This document shows, in pieces, positions 12,195 through 24,288 of a DNA stretch of 64,000 nucleotides. Numbering within the stretch: position 1 is the first letter of the stretch; each line of letters starts with the position of its first letter. Location of the stretch: positions 17,937,001 through 18,001,000 of the forward strand of contig CM061240.1 in the NCBI GenBank assembly GCA_030848705.1. Reading direction: 5' to 3'. The stretch comes from Heracleum sosnowskyi (lineage: Eukaryota > Streptophyta > Magnoliopsida > Apiales > Apiaceae). The position numbers and the translations under genes were made by a program. The notes beneath the pieces are model-generated. The model was not told where the DNA came from. It made no database searches and worked only from the letters and a program-made list of their open reading frames with translations.

Positions 12195-14740
12195 AGTCGC
12201 TAAACAAGTTTCATATCCTTGGAGATCAAATGTTTGCTCGTCCGATAATCTGAATTCTTACTTCCTTTCTTTCTCAATCTATTCGCGTTTCATACTCTAT
12301 TTTCTTTATTCCCATTTCTTTCTCGTCCACTTTGCTTCCATTTCTATCATAGTCGTTTCATTAACCAAGGTAACATAATCAGTCGCTTCGAACACTTCGT
12401 TATTCTGAATTCGCATAATGCGAAACAAACCTTGGCAATTTCCGTAAACTTCGATTCATAGTTGTCGTACTCATTCGTTTTAGCTCTCAGCTTCAACACT
12501 CTACTTTTCCAAATACTAAGGAAAATACTTGCATGGTACCAAGAATACTTCAAGCAACAAAATGCTTTATGTATATATAAAAAAAAAACTTTGTAAAAAT
12601 TCTCGCTGAGGGGGCAACCTGGTTAGGTCTCAATCAAATTATCGTTTGAAAATCTTCCCACCATACTTCACTGCATACAAATGCATCGTGAATTCACTTA
12701 TATAAATTTGACCGAAAGTTGAACTTAGTGATACAATAACTAGTTCATTTCAATAAACATTAACAACTAGCTGAACAAAATTTGATAGTTCGATTAGTTT
12801 GGAACGCAACATCTAGCTAGGATAATTAGCTAGATTTTCATCATATCATTAAAATTTCAACTAGTTAGAACGATTAACTAGTCACTCATCATGGCACATA
12901 TAATTAGCCAGTTTCAATCTACGAGTACAAAATCTCGACATCATAGTCGAAGAAAGAGAAAACAAAATTTTGACTACTCGGATAATGAATTGAAAGGAAG
13001 AGTAAATAAGTTTAGGATGAACAAGGTAATTATAACCTTTGAATAAAATATATGATATGAATAGGAAATTCTTGGTATCGGAACAATCGATAACCTCCCA
13101 CCAAACATTTCTCATCAGTGAAACGGTCCACCCAAAGGTGTCTCCGTACATAAACTTTATCAAATTTTCCAATAGAATTGAATTCGGAATATCAATATCA
13201 AATTGATATCCTTTCTACGATTTCAACGTCTGATGTGCAAATCTCATCTTAAAATAGAATAAAAGAATCTACGAGGAATCTCTAAATAATAGATCCTCCA
13301 TGTTTAAACAAATAGTTAGATATTTATGAACTCGACTGAGGAGTCCAAGTATGAAAGAAGAAATCGAATATCAAGATAATCGTTAAAGAATATTCGTCAA
13401 ATAATAAAGGAAATATTAATTGAACATTCCTTAGATAATTGAAAGAATACGAAATAAATCATAGACCTGCAAGGATAAATGAATAATGGTTCCCTCTTCC
13501 GGTCGTCCTGGAACATGAACAAAATGCTCCGGTGAGTAATGGTAAGTTAACTCTGAGTATATAAACCTCAAAGGTAATGAGAGGAGAAAAGAAAATGAAT
13601 AAACTGAACATAACAGTTGTTGGTTGCATCCCAAGTTGAAGTAGGAAATTAAAGGGGTTACCTGACATGAACTATTCAAGGTAACACGGGCAGGAACAGT
13701 TTTAGATTGAGGAGTGTACCAGCAAGTAGATACCAAAAAGTCAATGGTCATCATAATTTCTAACATCACCCGCACGAGGATGATCTTATCTTTCTGCCTT
13801 TATGGCTTATGGTACTAACCAAAGGTACCTCAAAATCGTACAAGTCCTTAAATAGGTCGGGAGTTCGAACATATTCGCCATTCCCCGATAGTCGTTCAGA
13901 GATTGGGCCTCATACGGCCGCATCAACACATCCATGAAAGATGAAGGTCCATTAACGTATATGTAATTTCTTAACACTAATCGTATCGAACGAATCCATC
14001 CCAGGCCACCATAGGTCTCGTTCCTCGTAGGTCCTGAGATTGTCGCATTGCTCGTTGCAACTATACGTGTCTTTGTCAGAATCACGCTATTCCTTCTTCG
14101 CATCTTTGATTTCTGAGTTGAGCCATCATGGCCTATCGTACGAAATGTACTAGCGATGCGATTTAGCACGTTCGTCTCACGATAACGTTCTGGTACTACA
14201 CGTACGCAACTGTCTCCTTCTTAGGTAACACAATACCCATCGACGGAAAAGACACCAACTCTTGTGGAATCGTTGTTCTCAAGGCTTGGACCTTATACGC
14301 AAGATAATGCCTTAACTTGTACACGCAATATAGTAATTTGGATCGCGTAAAGGACTGTAAACGTCTCAATCTTCACATGTACTGCCTTCTCGTGGCAAAC
14401 TACGATGAACTTCAAACACTTAGGTTCTGACTAAGTCAAGTTATCCATTGGTATTGGCCATTCCGGCCTTACCCCAACTGCAACCGAGACTCTGTTCCGC
14501 GTCTTATCTTAATGTCCTTGATAATCCGTGTACAATTCTAAACGTCCTTCTCATCATTATGATGATCTTCAACGATCCTATCGGTCCTTCGATAAGTCCT
14601 CAACTAAACTCTTTAACCTTAACATCCTCAGTGGCACTACTTCCGGTAGTCTACTTAACGAACTCTATATGAGTCATCTCGTCATTTTCTTACTTCGATA
14701 TAACTCTTAACACTCTCATATCCAAGGTTTATAACTTAAC
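12195..14740 (-). other. Element F 5' internal region, decayed or non-coding
   Basis: Gag and protease should lie between the primer site and the RT. Only short frames exist, for example minus-strand segments at 12553-12347 and 14169-13807. The former contains NEYDNYESKFTEIAKV, vaguely like the Gag retrotransposon domain. I could not recognise a zinc knuckle or a protease. It may be an old, shuffled gag region or unrelated captured sequence; I cannot decide. Confidence 0.45.
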
Positions 14741-14752
14741 GCTCTGATACCA
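14741..14752 (-). other. Element F primer-binding site (initiator tRNA-Met)
   Basis: On the minus strand TGGTATCAGAGC lies four bases after the LTR end (TGTTACA GAAA). It proves the minus orientation of F and that 14757-19501 is its 5' LTR. Confidence 0.93.
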
Positions 14753-14756
14753 TTTC

Positions 14757-17700
14757 TGTAACACCCCCAGATCCGGGGTCAGGAATCTGGGTCGTCACGC
14801 TCCATCAATGATACAATACCTGCATTACTTACAACATTCTCATAATACAACTCCAAAGACCCCAATCACTTACGCACACACACACAAGTTATAGCCTTGG
14901 AAATGAGCAACAATAATAAACATTTGCTATTACAACCCAAATGTACTATCCAGAACCTCATCTGTTATTTACAACCTCTACCTGAAGTTACAATAATAGA
15001 CCTCACAATTCTATACAAGGTTTAGAAATACAAACCCACTCAAAATAATTCTCACTAATTCAAGCTGCAACTATTCTGCTCACACCGACAGTATCCATCA
15101 TGCATCAACCAACTCCAGAGTGGCCTCTCCATTCCCTTACTCTCGTCACACGAGGTGGATTCGGAAATGTTTTCCTCATGCTGAAATATTTAATAAAGCA
15201 AGAATGAGCTAATAGTGCTCAGCAAGAAATCTATCCCAGTTTAAATCTTTAAACCTTTTTGGAAAATAATTCATATGGGATCAAAGTTTTTATCATTACT
15301 AGGGTATAACCCCAAAATAGTATATCGCTTAAAATACCATATGACTTATAATCATACTCATATACTCTTCGTAATCATTTGGAAATCCTTGGTATCAGTA
15401 TGATAAACCAAGACTCAAAACATATCTTTTTAAAATAGATATCAAATATTGGAATCAAGGCTTAAAGCCTATTCATTGATTCAAAACACTATATAGTTCG
15501 AAAATATCTCTGGAATCACATGTTATGCCTTTAACGGATAAGAAACTAGTATAACATAAAGGATGAAGTTACGAGGAAAATCAATATAATGTTTCCGTAA
15601 CCCAAAGTCCACTTATGCATATATATCCTTAATCAGGTTTTATCAGAGTCATAACTCATAAAATAAAGATGAAGTTGCATGAATTTATTGTCACTTCATC
15701 TCCAAACACTTTTCGACCCTCTGTCAACATGATCGGTAAACCTGTACTAAGGGGAAGACCCTTAGTCCCTTTCAATACATGTTGCAGAATTATCCAAATT
15801 GGATGATGAACTAATACTGGAGTTGCTACCGCGTCCGCTGTGCCTAACCTTGCTATGATCAGTAGCAGGTCGCACCGCTCAAATAGTTTTCTACATGTAG
15901 ATGGAAGTATCACGACGGCCTGACATTGTCTACCGCCTTACTATGACCTCCCGGCCCATTTGGGGCAATATAAAAGTTGGATGGGCCCACGCAACTTGAC
16001 CACTTACACCACTCCTAGTTCAGATGAAATCCATGACTCTGAAACGTAAAGATCGTCCTCCTTTCCCCAAGTGTAGCACTTGTTGATACGACTCCACTAA
16101 GTAGTTATATCTAGGTTGGAAAGGAAGATTCTCCAATATTTCCCAAGCTATGCTTGTTAATGGATATCGACTTGTTCCATGAATTTACCCCTCGATCATT
16201 GAGGTGGTAACACAACATTAGACTGGCAGCAATTAAATTGCTCCAAGAAAATATATGTCCCTTGACAGTTTTTGAATTGAGAGTTTAAAAAGAGTAGTAG
16301 TCACTTAAATCAGGCTTCCCATATTTTTGATAGTTGAGCGAGCATTTAAATCTTCTTAAAAGACAGATTCAAATGGAAAACAATGTTTTGGGAACCTCTT
16401 TTTGATTTGAAAATAATTAATAATATTTATTAAATAAGTAAACCTCAAAGGAATATTTGAAAATAATCTTCATTAAACAACTAATCCTTAAATGAATATT
16501 TGAAAATAATATTCATTAAATAAATAATCCTTAAATGAATATTCAAGAATAATATTCATTAAATAAATAAACCTCAAATGAATATTCAAGAATAATATTC
16601 ATTACTTAATAAATCTCAAATGAATATTCGAAAATAATATCCATTAAATAATTAAGTCTCAAATGAATATTCAAAAGCAATATTCATTAAATAAATAATT
16701 AATCCTCGAATGAATATACATAAATAATATTCATTAACTAATTAAATAATCTTCAAATGAATATTCAAAAATTAATATTCATTAAATAATCCCCAGATAA
16801 ATATTCACAATAATATTCTTAAAGTCAATAATCCTCAAATGAATATAAATAATATTCTTTAAGTCAATAATCCTCAAATGAATATAAATAATATTCTTTA
16901 AGTCAATAATCCTCAAATGAATATAAATAATATTCTTTAAGTCAATAATCCTCAAATGAATATAAATAATATTCATTAAATAAATAATTAACCCTCGAAT
17001 AACAGTTACCTGATATCTTTATCGGAAAATAATCCTTAACATATACAGAAATATAATTACTTCTGATCTAAAGAAATGTCATACGCCCTTAACCTAGGGC
17101 CTTTATAAAAACCTGGCTTCTAACTAATATCCCATATCTAGCTTAGAAGCCCATAATCAAATCATTTCCAAGTAATAAATACCTTCCGGAACATAAATAA
17201 TGTTTGATAATAATATTCCTCAAGATGAATAGTACTCTGCCGCTGGAATCCCTCCGGGTTTCCACGACTATCTATATAACAAAATATCGACTCCCGGTCT
17301 AGAGTCGAAACAATAAACATGCTCTTATCTATAGAGCTACAAGGTATACCGGTTCATAAGTACATTATCTCAAAGCTCGTATAATATCCAAAAGTCAAAT
17401 TCTATTTAACACGATATAATCATTTATCTCAAAACTATACAACACTATACATGGCAAAGGCAGTGTTATGTAATTAATACTTCAAAGTATGGGTTTAGAA
17501 AACTTGCCTGGAAATCCCGAAGTAGCAATAAGTCTCAGGTTGGTCCAGTAATCTAGAATCAACACAAAGTTCAAGATTAATAACTTAAACGCTTTCACCA
17601 TACTAAGTATACACTATCTCAAGTACAAAGTCCATTTTCAAGTTAACTCCTTAAGAACTTCTACTCGAGCATGCTCGCTCGCGCATTTTTATAAAATTGA

Positions 17701-19501
17701 GATTTAATCCTTTTTGCACGAAATCTTTTCGAGGGTCTTCCTAAACATACCTAGCATGTTATCACAAAGTCTCACATTTTATTATGACCTCTAAGTGGTT
17801 CGATCATAACCTCAAAGTTGACTAAGTGGTATAGTTCGGTTTCGCGAAACATCCTTACACTAAAACAAATGTTTCTCCTAAACCGTAAATCGAAACGATA
17901 CGATTCTTTCGTTAAAACAAACTAGGACACAAGGCCTACATGTTCATGGTCAGAAACTTCATGTTCATGCCCTTTAATGTAACCGTGATTTCTGCCTAAA
18001 CTATCTAAGGAAATTTCGGCATGGTAACGGCGCTTATACGCAATTCCCGTGTTTTTAAACACTTCAAACAATTCATCAATCCACAACCAACAATCACAAC
18101 CCAATGATCTCCTCCAAATCACTTTCTTTCTGTCTAAACATACTCATAACACTAATCAATAGTTCAACCATCAATCAATCCATTAAATCTCATACATATC
18201 ATGTAAATCATCTCTAAATCATACTATCACTAACAATCATCCATTTATACACTAATATCAAATCATAAGTAAAAGTGTGAGAGGGTTTATACCTTCCTTG
18301 GTACTTAATATAGACTATAGATGGCTAGTATACCCTTCCTTGCTCCTTGATTATCCTTTACAAGCCTTAAACTTCAAGATCAAAACAAGAAACCACTTAA
18401 AGTTACTATTCATCCTCATCTTGTAAAATTCATAACAAATCGAAAAATAATAGTTGGGTGCTAATAAATTTACCAGACCTTGTGCTCTTCATAAGGTTTC
18501 GTTTGAGTCATATATCATCAAATTCTAAGCTTCCTAGCTAGGGTTTTGAGCTCCCTCTTTCCGCTGGACAGAAACTGGACAGTTTGGGTTCTCCAACTTG
18601 GGGAAGGGATTTGGCTAGGCTACACTCCTTTGTTGACCATGAAATTTTGAGCGAATGTTACCCATGGAGTGGAGAAGCTATGGTGAAAACTTGGTGATTT
18701 TAGGACAAGTAGATTTGGAGTTATGAATTTTTCTTTCCTCCTTGTGCAAGCTGATCAGATTGTTGAAGAAATGGGAGAGAGTTTTCTTTTAATTTTTCTT
18801 GCCTTGGTTGATTAATGAAAGATGAGATATTTTTATGGTCAAGTGCCAAGTGGTGAGTCATCACCTTTTGCATTGTCACAGGGACACTTGTCGCACATGC
18901 AAGGGTCTTGATAAAGTAGCTTTACTGGTTTGCTTTACTGGTTCGTTTCCTTTCACATGGATGATCCAAATGTCGCATTCCTCGAATTAATCTTGTTACA
19001 TGTTACTTCCATGTCTATATTTAATCCTGTAAATGTCGCGTTGTTCCGTCACCGCTTAATCTCGTATTTAAATCGATTCGTGTCTCGTTGTTCGGTTACG
19101 GCTTAATCTTGATGAACGTTCGCAGGGATTTCTTAAGGGTTCTATCGAAGTAATTTACCGTAAACGTTCTCGATATCTCTAATTCTTTTATTAAATCCAT
19201 ATCCATGGAATTGATAATTTAATCCTCCAATACTTTCAAATAATGATTAATCCGCCCGTTATTGGTGAAATTTCGGAGAAAACAGAAATGCTATTTTTCT
19301 GATTCTGACAGCTTTTGCATTCCTTCATTTACATCGTAGATCACTAATACGACTTCGAAAGTTCATTATTCCGACTCGTACATAGTGTGGTCTGAAAATA
19401 TTTTCGGTTCAGAAATTTACTATTCATCAAAATAAAAAAATAAAAATAAAAATAAAATAATTTTTTTTTTTTAACTAAGTCCAAAATTTGGGATTATTAC
19501 A
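14757..19501 (-). repeat. Element F 5' LTR (4,745 bp)
   Basis: This is a near-perfect duplicate of 5933-10676, including the AT-rich tandem array (about 16420-16985). I counted ten base differences by eye, all of them transitions, and one extra T in the terminal T-run. As the 5' LTR it should hold the element's promoter; I could not place it with confidence. Confidence 0.93.
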
Positions 19502-20308
19502 GATTACCTGACTCACCTGTGCCTCTTGAGCTGCAATGACAATTGGTGGATACACCAGTGGAACTTCCCTGTTGTGGCTTAGTCTATTCAAGTCCTCAAG
19601 GACTCTCTTATTCTGAACCCAACACTCCTTGGAGTTTGCAGGGAATTGGATCACCAGGTTGCTTTCTACATGGTTAGCTAGCATCATAAAGAATCTAGCA
19701 TAATAGATATTCTTACTTCTAGATGCTTTGTTTTCTAACTTAGCACCTAATTCATAAAGAATCAGAGATCCTAGGTTGAAAAAGCTATCATTAAGAAGCA
19801 TGAAAGCAATATCTAGCATGGAAGCAATAACAGCATCATAATTGCTAATCTTACCAGAAAACACCTTTAGAATGGCATCAAAGAAAAAGCTCCATTCTTT
19901 GACCATTCCTTTTCTTTGAATTTTACTCAGATTATCAGTAGGTAAAGAATAGTTAATCATATTCAGCATGTTAACTATATCAGTATCACTATGCTTTTCC
20001 AACCTATTGTTATCAGGTAAATTCAAGCAAGCAAAGATGACATCACCATTAATCACATGTTCCTTACCTTGAAGAACAAAAGTAATTATAGCATTCACAG
20101 AATCAAAAACTGCCGATTCCCAAATAGCTTCAATTACCTCAAAATAAAGAGTGGGGGCTTTGAGCATAGCTTTGGAGAGCTTGCAGTTCTGAATGAACCT
20201 CATCACCGTGTGATATGATGCACTCTTCTCCTCAAAGTCCACCAGAGCCGTGAAGTTCTTCTCCTAGGTGAACCCAGTGAGTGACATTATCTTGCTTACA
20301 GGTGCCAT
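19502..20308 (-). pseudogene. Element E aORF, N-terminal domain, cut by F
   Basis: The start is ATGGCACC at 20308, matching MAP at the aORF starts of B and C. Codon 15 is TAG (20264-20266) where C has tyrosine; the frame is then open into element F at 19501. About 240 residues align with C and B: CKLSKAM, a FVLQG..HVINGDV block, REWSF-like KEWSFFFDAILKVFSGK, FNLGSLILYELGAKL and NIYYARFFMMLANHV. The domain resembles the N-terminal globular region of plant retrotransposon proteins sometimes annotated as a putative plant transposon protein; I cannot confirm the family here. It has no signal peptide or membrane helix. Its role is unknown. The rest of the protein resumes at 5932. Confidence 0.82.
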
Positions 20309-20784
20309 TGGTAATAGCTTTGAGCTTGCAGAAAGAAATTAGTCTTGAGAGAAAAGAGGGTTTCTTGCCTTAGTGAATTTTTGGAGAAAGGTAGAAGACA
20401 CTGAGCTGAGAGTAAAAATTAATTTATAATCCCCTAAAATAATTCACTAATTAAATCAGAATAATTGGAAGAGATTATCTGATTTGGCAAGAAAGTAACT
20501 GTTTAAAGATAATGAAGTGAAAAGTAAAGTCATGAATTTACCGTAATTACTCACACGTACTGTACGCAGGTAACTACTGATAAGATTGTGACTTTAACGG
20601 TCACGATTAAACTAAAATATATATAAAAAAAATCCAGTGTCAGAAATGACCATCAACGGATGAAGGTATCCGTAGAGGGAGAAATTTTGACTTGGGCAAA
20701 ATTCTTCTTTTTCAGAGAGTTTTAAGTCTCGTGAAAATCATTTTGACACTGGCTGCATATCAAATCATCAGACATTAAAATAGA
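20309..20784 (-). promoter_or_regulatory. Element E pol-aORF spacer with TATA-like box
   Basis: This is a 476-bp non-coding gap between the pol stop and the aORF start. On the minus strand a TATAAATT box lies at 20421-20428, 113 nt before the ATG, and is followed by a leader containing TTCTACCTTTCTCCAAAAATT, close to the C leader (TTCTACCTGTTCCCAAAAATT). Two copies of the family word occur at 20651-20662 and 20667-20677 in opposite orientation. The layout equals that of B and C, suggesting an internal promoter for the aORF. Promoter activity is inference. Confidence 0.6.
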
Positions 20785-23700
20785 TTAAGAGAAGTTAAGC
20801 ATACCTAGCTCACTTACCAACCTGGAGAATGTTGATTCATCAAGTGGCTTGGTAAAAATGTCTGCAATCTGCTGCTCACTTGGAACAAAATGAAGTTCCA
20901 TAGTACCATTCATCACATGTTCCCTGATGAAGTGATACTTTATGTCAATGTGCTTCGTTCTTGAATGTTGCACTGGATTCTCAGTTATAACAATTGCACT
21001 AGTGTTGTCACAGAATATTAGAATCTTATTGACTATCAGACCATAGTCTATTAGTTGATTTTTCATCCACAATATCTGTGCACAACAACTTCCAGCAGCA
21101 ATGTATTCTACCTCAACTGTAGAGGTAGAGACAGAATTTTGCTTCTTACTGAACCATGAGACAAGCTTGTTTCCTAGGAATTGACAAGTGCCTGTAGTAC
21201 TTTTTCTGTCAATCTTGCAACCTGCATAGTCTGCATCTGAATAACCAATTAGATCAAAACCAGATTCTCTAGGATACAAAATGCCAAGGTTTGGTGTTCC
21301 CTTGAGATATCTGAAAATCCTCTTGATAGCAATTAAGTGAGACTCTCTAGGATCAGCCTGAAATCTAGCACAAAGACATGTAGCAAACATAATATTAGGT
21401 CTACTAGCTGTTAAATATAGAAGTGAGCCTACCATGCCTCTATAACTTGAAATGTCCACAGATTTTTCCTTAGTATTCAATTCAAGTTTAGTGGCAGTTG
21501 GCATGGGTGTTTTAGCAGGAGAGCAATCCATTAGATCAAACTTCTTCAATAAATCAAAGATATATTTAGTTTGACTAATAAAGATTCCTTCTTTCATTTG
21601 CTTAACTTGTAAGCCAAGGAAGTAGGTAAGTTCACCCATTATGCTCATTTTATATTTACTTTGCATAAGTTTGGCAAACCTTTTGCAAATCTTCTCATCT
21701 ATAGACCCAAAAATTATGTCATCTACATAAATTTGAACAAGTATGCTAGAGCCATTAACATTTCTAAATAAAAGTGTTTTATCAACAGTACCTCTAGTGA
21801 AATGGTTCTCCAAAAGAAACTGTGACAAAGTGTCATACCAGGCTCTAGGTGCTTGCTTCAGTCCATAGAGTGCCTTGAGTAGGAAGTAGACAAATTCTGG
21901 ATAATCTGGATCTTCAAAACCAGGAGGTTGACTGACATATACCTCCTCCTCCAGTTCCCCATTCAAAAAGACACTTTTGACATCCATTTGATAGACTTTG
22001 AAAATGGCATGGGCTGCATAGGCTAGGAATATCCTTATTGCTTCCAGTCTAGCAACAGGGGCAAATGTTTCATCATATTTTATTCCTTCTTTTTGAGAAT
22101 AGCCCTTAGTAACCAGTCTAGCTTTGTTCCTTGTGACTATGCCATTTTCATCCATCTTATTCCTGAATACCCACTTTGTACCTATAACACTTCTGTTCTT
22201 AGGTTTAGGTACCAGCTTCCACAATTTGTTTCTTTCAAATTGGTTTAGCTCTTCTTGCATGGCTAAAACCCAATCTGGATCTAGAAGAGCATCCTCAACT
22301 TTCTTTGGTTCTTCTTGAGAAAGAAAGCTGCTGTATAAACATTCATCCTGAGTAGCTCTTCTAGTTTGGACATTTGCAGAAGCATCATCAATGATCAGTT
22401 AAAATGGGTGATCCCTTGTCCATTTTCTTCTCGTAGTAGGTGTAGGTCTTGAAGATGCAACATCATCCTCATTAATATGATCATGTGAGGTTGATACTTG
22501 ACTTAGAGAAACTCCCCCGAGTTTAATGGGGGTTGTAACTCTGTGTTGCGATCCACCTCCAGATGCTCCAATTTGGCTTCCTACGGATGCTCCCATTTGG
22601 CTTCCTACGGATGCTCCTATTTGGTTTCCTATGGATGCTTCATTCAGGCTTCCTAAGGATGCTCCCCTTGTTCCTTCTATGGATGGCTCATTGAAACTTG
22701 AGTTATCCATATTAGATACCGTCGTTCTTGGAGGAACTGATTCATCCTCATTATCATCATCTTCATCACCAAAGTCGAGACCTTCCACCTCATTGTCAAA
22801 CCTGAGAGTCTCATGAAAACCCTCATCAGTAAGACCCTGTATTCTGGAATCATCAAAAACAACATGTACAGATTCCATAACAATGTTGATTCTGTGATTA
22901 AAAACTCTGTAGGCTTTTCCAGCTGCATATCCCACAAAAGTGGCTTCATCTGCCTTGGATTCAAATTTTCCAAGATTTTCACCTTGATTTCTCAGTACAT
23001 AGCATTTGCATCCAAAGACATGTAGAAAATTCAAGGATGGTTTCCTTCCTTTGAGCAGCTGATATGGTGTCATTCCTTTTTCTTGGTTGATCAAAGAAAT
23101 ATTTTGAGTGAAACATGCAGTGTTAACTGCTTCAGCCCATAAATAAGTAGGTAACTTTGATTCAACTAGCATTCTTCTTGCAGCTTCAATAAGAGTTCTG
23201 TTTTTCCTCTCTACCACTCCATTTTGTTGTGGTGTCCTTGCTGCAGAGAACTCATGAATGATTCCATTTTCCTCACAAAACAGCCTCATTGTGGAATTCT
23301 TGAACTCATTGCCATTGTCACTCCCGATTCTTCTTACTTTGAGATCAGGATGATTGTTGGCAGCCTTGATGTGGGTGATTATGATTTCACTTGCCCCATC
23401 TTTGGAGTGCAGAAAGTAAGTCCACGTGAATTTAGAAAAATCATCCACAATCACAAGGCAGTATCTTTTCTTTGAGATTGATATGACATTTACTGGTCCA
23501 AACAAGTCCATATGCAACAGCTGTAGTGGTTGATCAATTGATGAATCCAGCTTGCTTCTGAAAGAAATCTTTTTATGCTTCCCTTTATGGCAAGCATCAC
23601 AAAGTCCATCCTTGGAAAATTCCAGTTGAGGAAGTCCTCTTACTAGGTCTCTTTTTACCAACTCATTCATAGATTTGATGTTCAAATGTGACAGTCTTTT

Positions 23701-24126
23701 GTGTCATAGCCAACTTTCATCCTTGCTTGCTTTACTCATAAAACAAGTGATGGAATCAGAATTAGTAGAGTTGAAGTCGGCTATGTATACATTACCTTTT
23801 CGGTATCCTGTCAGCACCACATTGTTGTTCTCCTTGCTAGATACAACACAAGATCCTTGGTTGAATGAGACTGAGAAACCTTTGTCACACAGTTGACTGA
23901 TACTCAACAAGTTGTGCTTAAGTCCGTCAACCAGTGCTACTTGATCAATGATGACATTGTCCTTTGAAATTAAGCCATATCCCTTAGTGAAACCTTTGCT
24001 GTCATCTCCAAAGGTAATTCTAGGGCCAACTTTCTCCACAAACTCTGTGAGCAGGGTAGAATCTCCAGTCATGTGCCTAGAACATCCACTGTCTAAGTAC
24101 CATAGATTCTTTCTGTATCCCTGCAC
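20785..24126 (-). pseudogene. pol: Element E pol (protease, integrase, RT, RNase H), two stops
   Basis: This is one minus-strand frame of about 1,114 codons, the same length as C's intact pol (1,115). It has only two nonsense codons: TGA at 23704-23706 (the W of LWHKKLSH) and TAA at 22399-22401 (after DHPF, where C has E). Domains in order are: protease with LDSGCSRHMTGD; the HHCC zinc finger; integrase with MDLFGPV, SDNGNEF and VVERKN (D, D, E); an acidic linker with a GASVGSQ repeat; RT with QMDVKS, YGLKQAPRAWYD and YVDD; and RNase H with DADYAGC. RNase H reads VEVEYIAAG where C has AEAEYIAAG. It starts at GTG/CAGG as in C. It is inverted relative to its own LTRs. Confidence 0.92.
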
Positions 24127-24140
24127 ACAATCAAAACCAA

Positions 24141-24288
24141 ATCAAGTCAAGTCAACTCAAGTCAACTCAAGTCAACTCAAGGTGGTCATTAAAACTCAAG
24201 GTGTGCCATCAAGTCAGGGGGAATCACCTCAAATCATAGCTAATCCGAGTGAGTTTCAACTCACAAAGGTGGTCTCTCCTCGAGCTGA
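24141..24288 (+). repeat. Right inversion breakpoint: 10-bp filler repeat and inverted repeat
   Basis: GTCAACTCAA is repeated perfectly three times at 24151-24180, between the inverted gag/pol junction sequence and the plus-strand aORF copy starting at 24181. The segment 24181-24288 is the inverted partner of 3780-3881. Short tandem filler at a junction is typical of templated end-joining repair. Confidence 0.85.

Larger units (their letters stand above)
5933..19501 (-). mobile_element. Element F: Ty3/gypsy LTR retrotransposon, decayed interior
   Basis: It is a 13,569-bp element with direct LTRs of 4,744 and 4,745 bp and a perfect 5-bp target duplication GATTA (5928-5932 and 19502-19506). 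On its own strand the LTR begins TGTAATAATCCC and ends GGGGGTGTTACA. A tRNA-iMet primer site follows the right LTR and a polypurine tract precedes the left one, giving minus orientation. The very long LTRs and RT remnants resembling chromoviruses of the Tekay/Del type support Ty3/gypsy; the clade is inferred. The internal 4.1 kb has no intact gag or pol. The LTRs differ at only about ten sites plus a T-run length, so a coding-defective copy moved recently, presumably using proteins from relatives. It interrupts element E's aORF. Confidence 0.93.

Noticed and set aside
5933..19501. Assembly duplication creating the 4.7-kb repeats
   Set aside because: The copies are bounded by TG..CA ends, a primer site, a polypurine tract and a GATTA duplication, and differ at about ten sites; they are genuine LTRs.
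3780..24150. A second, independent minus-strand Sirevirus inside E
   Set aside because: It has no LTRs, primer site or polypurine tract of its own; its aORF continues in the plus-strand part with a shared block at both junctions, and its family word equals that of E's LTRs.
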